A DNA stretch of 64,000 nt from Rhodanobacter sp. C06 (GCF_002001105.1 NZ_MUNP01000046.1:99430-163429), one strand, 5' to 3'. Shown: positions 53,929 to 62,036, numbered from the stretch's first letter. Notes: generated from the letters alone by a model not told the origin. Made by a program: numbers and translations.

Positions 53929-54659
53929 GCGCCCGCCTGCTGGAAGTGGCGGCGAACTCGGTGGCCTCCGCGCTGGCCGCGCAGGCCGGCGGGGCAGGGC
54001 GAGTGGAACTCTGCGGCGCGCTGGAGCTGGGCGGCCTCACGCCCTCGCAGGCCACCATCGCGATGGTGCGCGAACGGCTGCGCATTCCGCTGTACGTGCT
54101 GATCCGCCCGCGCGCCGGTGACTTCCTCTACGACGACGATGAATGCGAGGCGATGCGCCGCGACATCGAGACCTGCGTGGCGCTGGGCTGCGACGGTGTG
54201 GTGCTGGGTGTGCTCGATGCGGACGGCGATGTGGACATGGAGCGCTGCTACGGCCTGATTGCCGCGGCCGGCCACCTCGGCGTCACCTTCCATCGTGCCT
54301 TCGACCTGATGCGCGATCCGCGGCGTGCGCTGGGCGACGTGATCGCCTTGGGCTGCGAGCGCGTGCTCACGTCGGGTGGGCAGGCCAGCGCGCTGGAAGG
54401 CGCTTCGCTGATCCGCGAGCTGGTCGCGCAGGCGGGGGACCGCATCGCGATCATGCCTGGCGCCGGCGTCACGGCTGCCAATCTGGCCTCGCTCGCCGAC
54501 GCCACCGGCGCCCGCGAGTTCCATGCCTCGGCCAAGCGGCAACTCGCCTCAGGCATGCGTCATCGCCCGCCGCGGCTCGCCGACATGCAAGGCGGCGAAC
54601 TGCGCAGCGACGAGGAACAGGTGCGCGCATTGGTGCAGGCATTGCAAGCGATTGAATAG
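53925..54659 (+). CDS. cutC: CutC family protein
   Basis: 244 residues. TIM-barrel CutC: LLEVAANSVASALAAQAGGAGRVELCGALELGGLTPS (the conserved opening), YVLIRPRAGDF, GCDGVVLGVL, TFHRAFDLMRDP, VLTSGG and IMPGAGV. The old link to copper tolerance is weak. Coupling to a glycosylasparaginase suggests a role in sugar or amino-sugar metabolism, which is inference only. Confidence 0.93.
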   Translation: MSARLLEVAANSVASALAAQAGGAGRVELCGALELGGLTPSQATIAMVRERLRIPLYVLIRPRAGDFLYDDDECEAMRRDIETCVALGCDGVVLGVLDADGDVDMERCYGLIAAAGHLGVTFHRAFDLMRDPRRALGDVIALGCERVLTSGGQASALEGASLIRELVAQAGDRIAIMPGAGVTAANLASLADATGAREFHASAKRQLASGMRHRPPRLADMQGGELRSDEEQVRALVQALQAIE

Positions 54660-54679
54660 CGTCTACGGCGCGAGTATTT

Positions 54680-54738
54680 CCCTTCTCCCCTCGGGAGACG
54701 CGGAGAGGCGCCATGGATGGCGCCGTTCTGGGGAGCGA
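54680..54738. repeat. GGCGCCA-TGGCGCC repeat, copy 2, in the cutC-fabV gap
   Basis: AGGCGCCATGGATGGCGCC hairpin followed by GTTCTGGGGAGCGA, preceded by CTCCCCTCGGGAG; same layout as the unit at 47852-47913. The 246-base gap 54660-54905 holds this repeat and further short CCCTCTCC-type inverted sequences, and no gene. Confidence 0.5.
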
Positions 54739-54905
54739 CGAAGGTGGCGCGAAGCGCCGGATGAAAGTTCGGGCGTAGCGTGGCGTTCAATCAAGTCCGA
54801 ATCCCCTCTCCTGGCGGGAGAGCGGTTCAATGCTCCCTACCGCAGCGCATGTTCCCCCACCTTCGCTAAAATGCCGCCTTGCGAATTCCCCGTGGAGCAA
54901 CACCA

Positions 54906-56108
54906 GTGATCATCAAACCCAAAGTGCGCGGTTTCATCTGTGTCACGGCCCATCCGGTCGGCTGCGAGCGCAACGTGGCCGAGCAGATCGCCACCACCAA
55001 GGCTGCGATCCACGACGGCGGCAAGGGCCCGAAGCGCGTGCTGGTGATCGGCGCCTCCACCGGCTACGGCCTCGCTTCGCGCATCACCGCCGCGTTCGGC
55101 TACGGCGCGGCCACGCTGGGCGTGTTCTTCGAGAAGCCCAGCAGCGAGGACAAGCCCGGCACCGCCGGCTGGTACAACTCCGCCGCGTTCGACAAGCTGG
55201 CCAAGCAGGCCGGCCTGTACAGCAAGTCGATCAACGGCGATGCGTTCGCCAACGAAACGCGCGCCCGCGCGATCGAGATCATCAAGAACGAAATGGGTGG
55301 CCCGATCGACCTCGTCGTCTATTCGCTGGCCTCGCCCGTGCGCAAGCTGCCGGTCAGCGGCGAAGTGGTGCGCTCCGCGCTCAAGACCATTGGCCAGCCG
55401 TTCACCAACACCTCGGTCGACACCAACAAGGACGCCGTGATCGAGGCCACCATCGAGCCGGCCACCGAGCAGGAGATCAAGGACACCGTCACCGTGATGG
55501 GCGGCGAGGACTGGGCGCTGTGGATCGACGCGCTCTCCGCTGCCGGCGTGCTGGCGAAGGATGCCAGGACCATCGCCTACAGTTACATCGGCACCGAGAT
55601 CACCTGGCCGATGTACTGGCACGGCACGCTGGGCCAGGCCAAGCAGCACCTCGACAACACCGCCAAGGCGCTGCGCGAGCGTCACGGCGGCCTGGACGCA
55701 CGCGTCGGCGTGATGAAGTCGGTGGTCACCCAGGCCAGCGCGGCGATCCCGGTGATCCCGCTGTACGTGTCGATCGCCTTCAAGATCATGAAGGAGAAGG
55801 GCATCCACGAAGGCTGCATCGAGCAGATCAACCGCCTGTTCCACGACCGCCTCTACCGCGCCGATGGTGCCCATGCACCCACCGACGACGAAGGCCGCCT
55901 GCGGCTGGACGACTGGGAACTGCGCGACGACGTGCAGGACGCCTGCAAGGCGTTGTGGCCCACCGTCACCACCGAGAACCTCAGGCAGATCACCGACTAC
56001 ACCGGTTACAAGCACGAGTTCCTCAAGCTGTTCGGGTTTGACCGGGCGGATGTGGACTATGACGCCGAGGTGGAGACGGATCGGCGCTTCGACTGCGTGG
56101 AGATGTAA
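54906..56108 (+). CDS. fabV: FabV, NADH-dependent trans-2-enoyl-ACP/CoA reductase
   Basis: 400 residues from GTG 54906, giving [21 protein letters not shown], the exact family start. NADH-binding [16 protein letters not shown] (about 48-63), catalytic region [26 protein letters not shown] with the Y-x8-K pattern of FabV. Catalyses the last step of fatty-acid elongation and is naturally triclosan-resistant in Pseudomonas and Xanthomonas relatives. Confidence 0.96.
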   Translation: MIIKPKVRGFICVTAHPVGCERNVAEQIATTKAAIHDGGKGPKRVLVIGASTGYGLASRITAAFGYGAATLGVFFEKPSSEDKPGTAGWYNSAAFDKLAKQAGLYSKSINGDAFANETRARAIEIIKNEMGGPIDLVVYSLASPVRKLPVSGEVVRSALKTIGQPFTNTSVDTNKDAVIEATIEPATEQEIKDTVTVMGGEDWALWIDALSAAGVLAKDARTIAYSYIGTEITWPMYWHGTLGQAKQHLDNTAKALRERHGGLDARVGVMKSVVTQASAAIPVIPLYVSIAFKIMKEKGIHEGCIEQINRLFHDRLYRADGAHAPTDDEGRLRLDDWELRDDVQDACKALWPTVTTENLRQITDYTGYKHEFLKLFGFDRADVDYDAEVETDRRFDCVEM

Positions 56109-56137
56109 CGAACGATGCATGGGTACGGCGCATCGCA

Positions 56138-56167
56138 TTGAAGCCTTGTGCCGCGACCCCATATACT
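56138..56167 (+). promoter_or_regulatory. Sigma-70 promoter of ssrA
   Basis: TTGAAG at 56138-56143, 18-base spacer, TATACT at 56162-56167; predicted start about 15 bases before the mature 5' end of tmRNA. Confidence 0.65.
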
Positions 56168-56190
56168 TGTGCAGCCATACCGTTTTCCCC

Positions 56191-56544
<354 letters not shown>

Positions 56545-56578
56545 ATCAAGCGTCACGGGATGCCCCTTGATCCCCCTG

Positions 56579-56605
56579 AAACCGCGCTCTGGCGCGGTTT
56601 TTTGT
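56579..56605 (+). terminator. Rho-independent terminator after ssrA
   Basis: Nine-base-pair stem AAACCGCGC/GCGCGGTTT, loop TCTG, then TTTGTTG. It lies 34 bases after tmRNA and so on the island side of the junction. Confidence 0.9.
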
Positions 56606-56636
56606 TGTACGCTTGCCCCGCAACGTCCCCGGGGTG

Positions 56637-56705
56637 TACCCGTATATCCCCCAAGTTTGCGGGTATGGGTACGGGTAGCAGGCCGAGTGACGGAGCACGT
56701 ACCCG
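56637..56705. promoter_or_regulatory. Four TACCCG/CGGGTA sites upstream of the integrase
   Basis: Exact copies at 56637-56642 (TACCCG), 56660-56665 (CGGGTA), 56672-56677 (CGGGTA) and 56700-56705 (TACCCG), plus a TGGGTA at 56666-56671. Mirror-like arrangement just before the integrase ATG at 56725. They could be arm-type integrase sites or an operator; not recognised. Confidence 0.45.
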
Positions 56706-56724
56706 AAAAACCGGAGCAGCCCCG

Positions 56725-57960
56725 ATGCCCAAGCGTGCAGACCCGTTGACCCCTTCCGCCGTTGCCAATGCCAAGCCGCAGGCCAAGCCCTACAAGCTGC
56801 CGGACGGACGGGGCATGTTGCTGCTGGTGAACCCGGACGGTAGCAAGCTGTGGCGCTGGCGCTACCGCCGACCCGTCACGGGTATGGAAAATATGCTGGC
56901 GCTGGGTGCGTACCCGGAAACGTCCCTGCGGCTGGCCCGCGAGAAACGCGAGGAAGCCCGCGCCCTGCTGGCGGCGGGAATAGACCCCGGCGAGCACCGC
57001 AAGGCTGAGAAAGCGGCAGGAGAGGAGCGAGCGGCCAACAGCTTCGAAGTGGTCGCCCGCGAGTGGCTGGGTAAGCAAACTTGGGTGGAACACTACCGGG
57101 TCAAGGTCGAGGCTTGGATGGCGAACGACGTCTATCCGCACATTGGCGGCAGGCCCGTAGCCGAGCTGAGCGCGCCGGAGTTCCTGCGGGTAGGGCGCCG
57201 GATGGAAGAGCGTGGTGCCATTGAATCCGCACACCGCATCTTGCAGACGTGCGGGCAAGTCATGCGTTACGCCATCGCCACCGGGCGAGCCGAGCGCAAC
57301 CCCGTGGCCGACTTGAAGGGCGCGATTGCCGCGCCGCCTGAGCGCCACCATGCCGCGATTACCGACCCCGCCGAACTGGGCGGCCTGCTACGCGCCATCG
57401 AAGGGTACTCGGGCGATCCGACCACGCGGGCGGCGTTGAAGCTGTCCGCAATGCTGTTCGTGCGCCCCGGCGAACTTCGGCATGCGGAGTGGGCAGAGTT
57501 CGACCTGGACGCGGCGGAGTGGAACATCCCTGCCGGCAAGATGAAGATGCGCCAGCCCCACCTGGTGCCGCTGTGCGAGCAGGCGGTGGCGATCCTGCGC
57601 GAGTTGCAGCCGCTGACCGGGCGCGGGCAGTACGTGTTCCCCGGTGGCCGTTCACCGCGTCGCCCGATGAGCAACAACGCGATCAACGCCGCGCTGCGCC
57701 GCATGGGCTACGGTACCGACAGCATGACCGCCCACGGCTTCCGCGCCACCGCTCGCACGATCCTGGACGAAGTGCTGGGCTACCGCGTGGACTACATCGA
57801 GCACCAGCTGGCGCATGCCGTGAAAGACCCGAACGGGCGCGCCTACAACCGCACGGCGCACCTGCCGGAGCGGCGGAAGATGATGCAAGGCTGGGCGGAC
57901 TACCTGGACGCCCTACGCGCGGGAGGCAGCATCGTGCCGTTCAAGCGCAAGGCAAGCTGA
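56725..57960 (+). CDS. P4-type tyrosine recombinase (island integrase)
   Basis: 411 residues from MPKRADPLTPSAV. N-terminal DUF4102 arm-binding domain (about 10-95, with YKLPDGRGMLLLVNPDGSKLWRWRYR), SAM-like core-binding domain (about 110-200), and the catalytic domain with R247 (LFVRPGELRHAEW), H337 and R340 (TAHGFRATART), and nucleophile Y374 (GRAYNRTAHL). P4-type integrases use the 3' ends of tRNA or tmRNA genes, which fits the position 180 bases after ssrA. Confidence 0.95.
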   Translation: MPKRADPLTPSAVANAKPQAKPYKLPDGRGMLLLVNPDGSKLWRWRYRRPVTGMENMLALGAYPETSLRLAREKREEARALLAAGIDPGEHRKAEKAAGEERAANSFEVVAREWLGKQTWVEHYRVKVEAWMANDVYPHIGGRPVAELSAPEFLRVGRRMEERGAIESAHRILQTCGQVMRYAIATGRAERNPVADLKGAIAAPPERHHAAITDPAELGGLLRAIEGYSGDPTTRAALKLSAMLFVRPGELRHAEWAEFDLDAAEWNIPAGKMKMRQPHLVPLCEQAVAILRELQPLTGRGQYVFPGGRSPRRPMSNNAINAALRRMGYGTDSMTAHGFRATARTILDEVLGYRVDYIEHQLAHAVKDPNGRAYNRTAHLPERRKMMQGWADYLDALRAGGSIVPFKRKAS

Positions 57961-58051
57961 TTCGATCAAGCCGCGCCTAGGACGGCCATCCGAACACCGG
58001 GCACCTTCCCCGGCTGGCGCGGCTCCACTTGAAGGGCGCAGAGGTGTGCGC

Positions 58052-58753
58052 GTGATTGATGAGCACGAAAAGCCAAGGTGCGAAAGAACTCCCCAGGAGT
58101 ATGTGGGTCAGATTCTTGGATCAATTTGCAATTCCTTGATAGAACTTGGCTTCTTCAGGAGCGAAGATGAGTACATGAAGGTTATGTTCAATCATGCGGT
58201 GTATGGGCATGTGAATCATGGAATGGGCGGCACCGAGGTTTATAAAGCCCTTACTAGCAGTGGCAGGTTCGAGCAAATCCAAGCAATCCTCAGAGATAAG
58301 GGAATGATCCCTGAGGAGCGACTCATTCGTTCCTTCCCCGATAATCGTATGTTTTGGGGTCTTGTTGCTACCACGTATTGTGTCGAGGCAATGGCCGCAT
58401 ATAACGCTGGGCAAGTAACCGAGGCGTGGACTTACGTTGTCGATGCTCGATTCGCGGCGGATGCTCTTATCAGTCAGCGAACTGACATTTTGATGGTCAA
58501 GCAAGATCGGACAGGCAGCGCTAAAAAGAGGGTGGCCGCGAAACTGGCGAAAGACCCTGTGCAAGCGGCCAAAGCCATGGCCTACAAGTTGTGGCAGGAG
58601 CGCCACGCGGGGAAGCATCCAAAGCTGCGCACAAACGAGCAATTTGCAATGGAGTGCATGCATCGCTGGCCGGTGCTGACGAGCGCGAAGGTAATTTGCG
58701 GCTGGTGCACGGAGTGGAACAAGGAAGCCAAGAAATCCCAGCCTGCTAGCTGA
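58052..58753 (+). CDS. Unknown island cargo protein
   Basis: About 233 residues from GTG 58052 (AGAGG seven bases upstream; GTG 58046 also possible). Base composition is clearly less GC-rich than its neighbours, with codons such as AGG, ATA and TTT. Mostly helical: QEYVGQILGSICNSLIELGFFRSEDEYMK, a middle region with ATTYCVEAMAAYNAGQVTEAWTYVVDARF, and a basic C-terminal half ending KVICGWCTEWNKEAKK, a kind of tail I associate with phage- and plasmid-borne proteins. No catalytic motif is recognised. Its place behind the integrase is typical of satellite cargo, often anti-phage genes, but that is speculation. Confidence 0.75.
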   Translation: MIDEHEKPRCERTPQEYVGQILGSICNSLIELGFFRSEDEYMKVMFNHAVYGHVNHGMGGTEVYKALTSSGRFEQIQAILRDKGMIPEERLIRSFPDNRMFWGLVATTYCVEAMAAYNAGQVTEAWTYVVDARFAADALISQRTDILMVKQDRTGSAKKRVAAKLAKDPVQAAKAMAYKLWQERHAGKHPKLRTNEQFAMECMHRWPVLTSAKVICGWCTEWNKEAKKSQPAS

Positions 58754-58777
58754 CTGGCCATCGTGCTAGCTGACGGG
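58744..58777. repeat. Tandem TGCTAGCTGAC sites before the alpA-like gene
   Basis: TGCTAGCTGACTGG at 58744-58757 and TGCTAGCTGACGGG at 58764-58777, spaced by 20 bases (two helical turns). Located between the cargo gene end and the AlpA-like ORF; possible operator. Confidence 0.4.
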
Positions 58778-58852
58778 CAGCGGCGACGCGATGCCCCGCG
58801 AACATCCACACCAACCCCGCACCACCCGCGGGGCACTGCTGAGGATGCCGCA

Positions 58853-59077
58853 ATGCCCACGAACACCCTTGCACCGCAACCGGTCACCAAGCTGGAACCC
58901 GGCGACCTGATCGACGAACGCGAAGCTGCCGCGATCCTGGGCGTGCAGCGCAAGACACTCCAGAACTGGCGCACGCTGCGCAAAGGCCCACGCGCAAAAA
59001 AAATCGGGGCGAAGATAATTAGATACAACCGTGCCGACCTGCTGGCGTTCATTGAGAACGGGGAGGAGGCGGCATGA
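58853..59077 (+). CDS. AlpA/MerR-type small HTH regulator (excisionase-like)
   Basis: 74 residues from MPTNTLAPQ. Winged-helix HTH_17-type sequence LIDEREAAAILGVQRKTLQNWRTLRKGPRAKKIGAKIIRYNRADLLAFIE, as in AlpA and phage excisionases. It probably controls integrase directionality or the operon. First of five ORFs in which each stop overlaps the next start by four bases. Confidence 0.85.
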   Translation: MPTNTLAPQPVTKLEPGDLIDEREAAAILGVQRKTLQNWRTLRKGPRAKKIGAKIIRYNRADLLAFIENGEEAA

Positions 59078-59193
59078 AACGCCCGTCCCTGCATCGCGTC
59101 ACCGACGCCACCATGACGGCCACCGTCTACGTACTCGCCATCGTCTTGTGCGTGCCCGTGCTGATACTGCACGCGCTGGGGGTGCGGACATGA
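59074..59193 (+). CDS. 39-residue predicted single-span membrane protein
   Basis: ATG 59074 overlaps the stop of the AlpA-like gene, and its own stop overlaps the next start, both as ATGA. Short basic N-terminus (MKRPSLHRVTDATMTA) followed by one hydrophobic helix (VYVLAIVLCVPVLILHAL). Translational coupling on both sides is the evidence for a real gene. Function unknown; tiny holin-like or accessory membrane peptides occur in such elements. Confidence 0.65.
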   Translation: MKRPSLHRVTDATMTATVYVLAIVLCVPVLILHALGVRT

Positions 59194-59372
59194 TCGGCAC
59201 CGACCTGAAACAAGCGCATCCTCTGCGCGTGGCCATGCTTGCCGCCGACGAAGTGCTCCAGCACCTGCGCGAGTACGCCGACGCCACCGACCGGCCCGCC
59301 TGGGAAGCCGTGCAAGCCGCCGACCTGCTGGACAGCGTGGCCGATCTGCTGGCCAAGGCGGTGCAGCCATGA
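59190..59372 (+). CDS. 60-residue small helical protein of the island
   Basis: MIGTDLKQAHPLRVAMLAADEVLQHLREYADATDRPAWEAVQAADLLDS and a short end; acidic, all helical, no known motif. ATGA overlaps with both neighbours place it in the same operon. Not recognised. Confidence 0.7.
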   Translation: MIGTDLKQAHPLRVAMLAADEVLQHLREYADATDRPAWEAVQAADLLDSVADLLAKAVQP

Positions 59373-59680
59373 CCGCGCCCAAGCTCACCGGCAACCGATG
59401 CCAGTGCACGGCCTGCGGCGAATACTTCAACGGGGTGCAGCCGTTCGATAGGCACCGCGTCGGCAGCTTCGGCACCGACCGCCGATGCCTGGACGTGCAG
59501 GCAATGGAAGCTGCCGGCTTCGTCCGCAACGCGGCGGGATTCTGGACTAGCGAGGCCCGCGCGCAACGTGCCGCACGACAGCGGGCAGCGGCCATTCCAG
59601 CGCATCGCACGCACGCGGTTAGGGTAGGCCAGTACCCCGTCACCGTCGCGGCGCAAAACCCGCAGGCAGGCATGTCGTGA
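59369..59680 (+). CDS. Phage-type small zinc-ribbon-like protein
   Basis: 103 residues. N-terminal CQCTACGEYFNGVQPFDRH, then GSFGTDRRCLDVQAMEAAGFVRNAAGFW. Three cysteines plus a histidine could bind zinc. I recognise this layout (CTxC, FD-HR, RRCL, GFxRNxxGFW) as a common short phage/plasmid protein without assigned role. Overlaps the next gene (GTG start) by four bases. Confidence 0.75.
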   Translation: MTAPKLTGNRCQCTACGEYFNGVQPFDRHRVGSFGTDRRCLDVQAMEAAGFVRNAAGFWTSEARAQRAARQRAAAIPAHRTHAVRVGQYPVTVAAQNPQAGMS

Positions 59681-60648
59681 GCGGCGACTTTTTCGCCATC
59701 GGCAAACCGCAATGGACGCAGGCTTGTGCCTTGGGTTTAAACCCTGCGGCGGCGCTGCTGGTGCTGGCGCGTGGCACCGGGCGCGACAACAGCACGACGC
59801 GATGGAGCGCGGAGGCCGTCGCCAATTGCACCGGCATGGCATGGCGTCGTGCAGCGGCGGCCATCGAGATACTGGAGCAGGCCAAGCTGGCGGATGCCGT
59901 GGGCGAGCGCACCACGCGGCCCACGCGCAAGCTCGCCATCCCCGAGGATGCGGCGAACATGCTGTGGCTGCCTAACGCGCTTGTCTCGGGCGCTGGCTCC
60001 GAAGCGCCGCCGATCATGCGACTGCGGCAGGCGCAGAATCTGGAACACCTGCAAGCGTTCATCGAGTTGTACGGCATGCAAGACCTGGCCGGCGACGGTG
60101 GCTTGCCGCGTAACCTGATCTGGAAGCAATACGAACGCGAGCGCATTTGCGACACCGGCCAGTTTGTGGTGTGGGGCTTTCGCGAGCCGGAAAATGGGGC
60201 TCGCTACTGCAACGCGCGAGGCCCGCTGGCGCGCTTCGCCAAGCGCAAGAATGGCGACGGTTCCGCATGGGATTGTCTTGAAGCCCTTGAGCGCATGGGC
60301 CTGCTGCAAACCGTGCACTATCTGGCCGAGGGTGACTCACCCGACGCCGAACTGATCCATGCCTTGACCGGCGACGCCGATGCAGACGAGGCACGCGAGG
60401 CGGCATGGGCGCTATCGACGGAGTTGCCCGGCGGATTCCGTTACAAGGCCGAGGGCTTCGCCTACGTGTTGCCTGTGCTGTGCCATATCGGCGCGCCTGC
60501 CGTGGTGGGCGTGTCGCGGCTGGTGTACCGGCCCCACACCAAGCTCACCGCAGCATGGTGGGCACGCCACCGCGAAAGCTGCGGGCGCGCCAGCGCGATC
60601 TATGCCGCCATCGCGGCTGGTGACTTCCAGCGAGTCGCCAGCGCATGA
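59677..60648 (+). CDS. Island protein with N-terminal helix-turn-helix, possibly replication-related
   Basis: 323 residues from GTG 59677. First 90 residues read as a winged helix (ALLVLARGTGRDNSTTRWSAEAVANCTGMAWRRAAAAIEILEQAKLA). The remainder (LIWKQYERERICDTGQFVVWGFREPE and further) has no motif I know. Size, HTH and the iteron-like repeats directly downstream suggest a replication initiator or regulator, but no Rep or primase motif is visible. Confidence 0.65.
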   Translation: MSGDFFAIGKPQWTQACALGLNPAAALLVLARGTGRDNSTTRWSAEAVANCTGMAWRRAAAAIEILEQAKLADAVGERTTRPTRKLAIPEDAANMLWLPNALVSGAGSEAPPIMRLRQAQNLEHLQAFIELYGMQDLAGDGGLPRNLIWKQYERERICDTGQFVVWGFREPENGARYCNARGPLARFAKRKNGDGSAWDCLEALERMGLLQTVHYLAEGDSPDAELIHALTGDADADEAREAAWALSTELPGGFRYKAEGFAYVLPVLCHIGAPAVVGVSRLVYRPHTKLTAAWWARHRESCGRASAIYAAIAAGDFQRVASA

Positions 60649-60658
60649 ACTTGGCCCC

Positions 60659-60744
60659 GTGCAGACATCAAGGCTTATCAAGGGATATCAAGGATTCTTC
60701 AATGGGAGTGAAAGCCCGTAAGTGCAGACATCAAGGCTTATCAA
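60659..60744. repeat. Iteron-like 23-bp direct repeats
   Basis: A 23-base sequence beginning GTGCAGACATCAAGG occurs exactly at 60659-60681 and 60722-60744. Inside and after the first copy the heptamer ATCAAGG recurs three times at 10-11 base steps, on one face of the helix. The surrounding 60649-60814 has no gene. Layout fits an origin or operator bound by the upstream HTH protein. Confidence 0.65.
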
Positions 60745-60814
60745 AGAGCGTAAGGGCTAGCCGCGCGCGAGCGCACGGCCTCACCACGAAGCAGCCGACC
60801 GCGAGCAGGCAGCC

Positions 60815-61018
60815 ATGACAACCCGACACCATCCGGCAGACTTCAACCGCACCGCATCCGGTTTCTACCTGCGCCAAGCCGAAGCCGCGTTGTCGGCACA
60901 ACGGCAGCCAGCCGACGTGGCGGCGGTGGCTGTGACGCGCACGCAGCGGGACGGGTGCACGATCTACTACGTTGCGCCTGCGGCATGGAAGCGCCAGCGC
61001 GAGGAGCCGACGCCATGA
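60815..61018 (+). CDS. 67-residue island protein
   Basis: MTTRHHPADFNRTASGFYLRQAEAAL then a small strand-rich end (TQRDGCTIYYVAPAAWKRQREE). No recognised domain. First gene of a second coupled group; the stop overlaps the next start (ATGA). Confidence 0.65.
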   Translation: MTTRHHPADFNRTASGFYLRQAEAALSAQRQPADVAAVAVTRTQRDGCTIYYVAPAAWKRQREEPTP

Positions 61019-61407
61019 CCCGCAAGACCGACACCGTCCCGATGCTGCGCGGTAGCGCCACGCACCGGCGCACGCAATCCGATTACATGGGTGCGCTGCT
61101 GGATCGCGTGACGCTTGAAACCTGGGGCGACGTGATAGACGCCACCGTCGCCAAGGCCAAGGAAGGCGATGCGCAGGCGCGGGCATTCCTGGCCGCCTAC
61201 CTGGTGGGCAAGCCGGTGCATGAGGCGCCCGAGCCGCTGATCGTGACGGCGCGGCGATTGAGTGGCGATGATGTGCTGGTGGCGAAACTCGCGGAGCCTA
61301 TGGTCAGTCGCCTGCAATACGGCACAACGGGCACCGAGGACTCCCGCGACTACTGCCGCGAGCAGGTCGCGGCCGAACTGCCCGCGCATATCGAGCCGCA
61401 GCTGTGA
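61015..61407 (+). CDS. Island protein with a DUF5681-like helical segment
   Basis: 130 residues from MTRKTDTVPMLRGSATHRR. The central helical part LDRVTLETWGDVIDATVAKAKEGDAQARAFLAAYLVGKP resembles the DNA-packaging-linked segment seen in DUF5681-type proteins, a weak match from memory. A C-terminal acidic tail follows. Coupled by four-base overlaps to both neighbours. Confidence 0.6.
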   Translation: MTRKTDTVPMLRGSATHRRTQSDYMGALLDRVTLETWGDVIDATVAKAKEGDAQARAFLAAYLVGKPVHEAPEPLIVTARRLSGDDVLVAKLAEPMVSRLQYGTTGTEDSRDYCREQVAAELPAHIEPQL

Positions 61408-62036
61408 GTTATCCGGGCGGCTGGCGACCGCACATCGAATCGGCCACCTGCCTGGACGTGCGGCGCATGCTCAAGCTGGGGGCGCTGGTGCCGAACCGCG
61501 AGACGCGCGGCAGTTGGCAATGGACGAACGGCGACGGCGAGAAAGTCGCCAGCGTGAACTACCACGCGACGCTCACCGACGGGGCGGGCCTGCTGGTGCT
61601 GGACTACACGCACCGCGAGCGCGACACCGGCGAGCGCCAGCCGGTGACCTGCCGCATTGCCTTGGAGTCGCTGCCCTGCCATTACGGCGGGCGACGCTGG
61701 TATGCCCGCTGCCCGTACTCACAGCGGCTCGCGGTGAGGCTCTACAAGTGGAACGGCATCGCGCAGTTCTGCCACCGCGACGCGATCAAGCCCCGGCCCA
61801 CCTACGCCAGCCAGCGCGTGAGCGGTGCGGAACGCATCATGGATCAACGCTGGGCAATTCGCCGCAAGCTGGGCGACGAGTACAGCGACCTGTTCAGCCA
61901 GCCGTTCAAACCCAAGTGGATGCGCTGGCGCACCTTCGACCGCTACGCCGCGCGCGATGCCGAGCTGGCTGCGCGGGAGTTTGGCCATTTCGCCCGGTTG
62001 CTGGGCAGGGTAGGGGCGCTTGGTTTTGACGAGTAA
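61404..62036 (+). CDS. Uncharacterised mobile-element protein with Cys/His sites
   Basis: 210 residues from GTG 61404. LESLPCHYGGRRWYARCPYSQRLAVRLYKWNG, FCHRDAIKPRPTYASQ and the C-terminal FKPKWMRWRTFDRYAARDAELAAREF are distinctive; the CHYGGRRWYARCP block looks like a small metal-binding knuckle. I recall similar proteins from plasmids and integrative elements of proteobacteria, with no assigned role. Last gene before the sequence character changes. Confidence 0.7.
   Translation: MSYPGGWRPHIESATCLDVRRMLKLGALVPNRETRGSWQWTNGDGEKVASVNYHATLTDGAGLLVLDYTHRERDTGERQPVTCRIALESLPCHYGGRRWYARCPYSQRLAVRLYKWNGIAQFCHRDAIKPRPTYASQRVSGAERIMDQRWAIRRKLGDEYSDLFSQPFKPKWMRWRTFDRYAARDAELAAREFGHFARLLGRVGALGFDE

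Larger units (their letters stand above)
56545..62036 (+). mobile_element. Satellite-like genomic island integrated at ssrA
   Basis: Begins at the tmRNA 3' end, a classic tyrosine-recombinase target. It contains a P4-type integrase, a cargo gene of unknown function, an AlpA-like regulator, two chains of tiny overlapping ORFs and iteron-like repeats. There are no structural phage or conjugation genes. The left attachment site would be the last 20-25 bases of ssrA. No second copy of that sequence is seen in the window, so the right border is uncertain and may lie beyond 64000, with the integron cassettes inside the element. Confidence 0.65.

Noticed and set aside
56725..57960. Integrase as the integron integrase IntI
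   Set aside because: It has a DUF4102 P4-type N-terminus and I do not see the extra IntI-specific helix region; position next to ssrA fits island integration instead.
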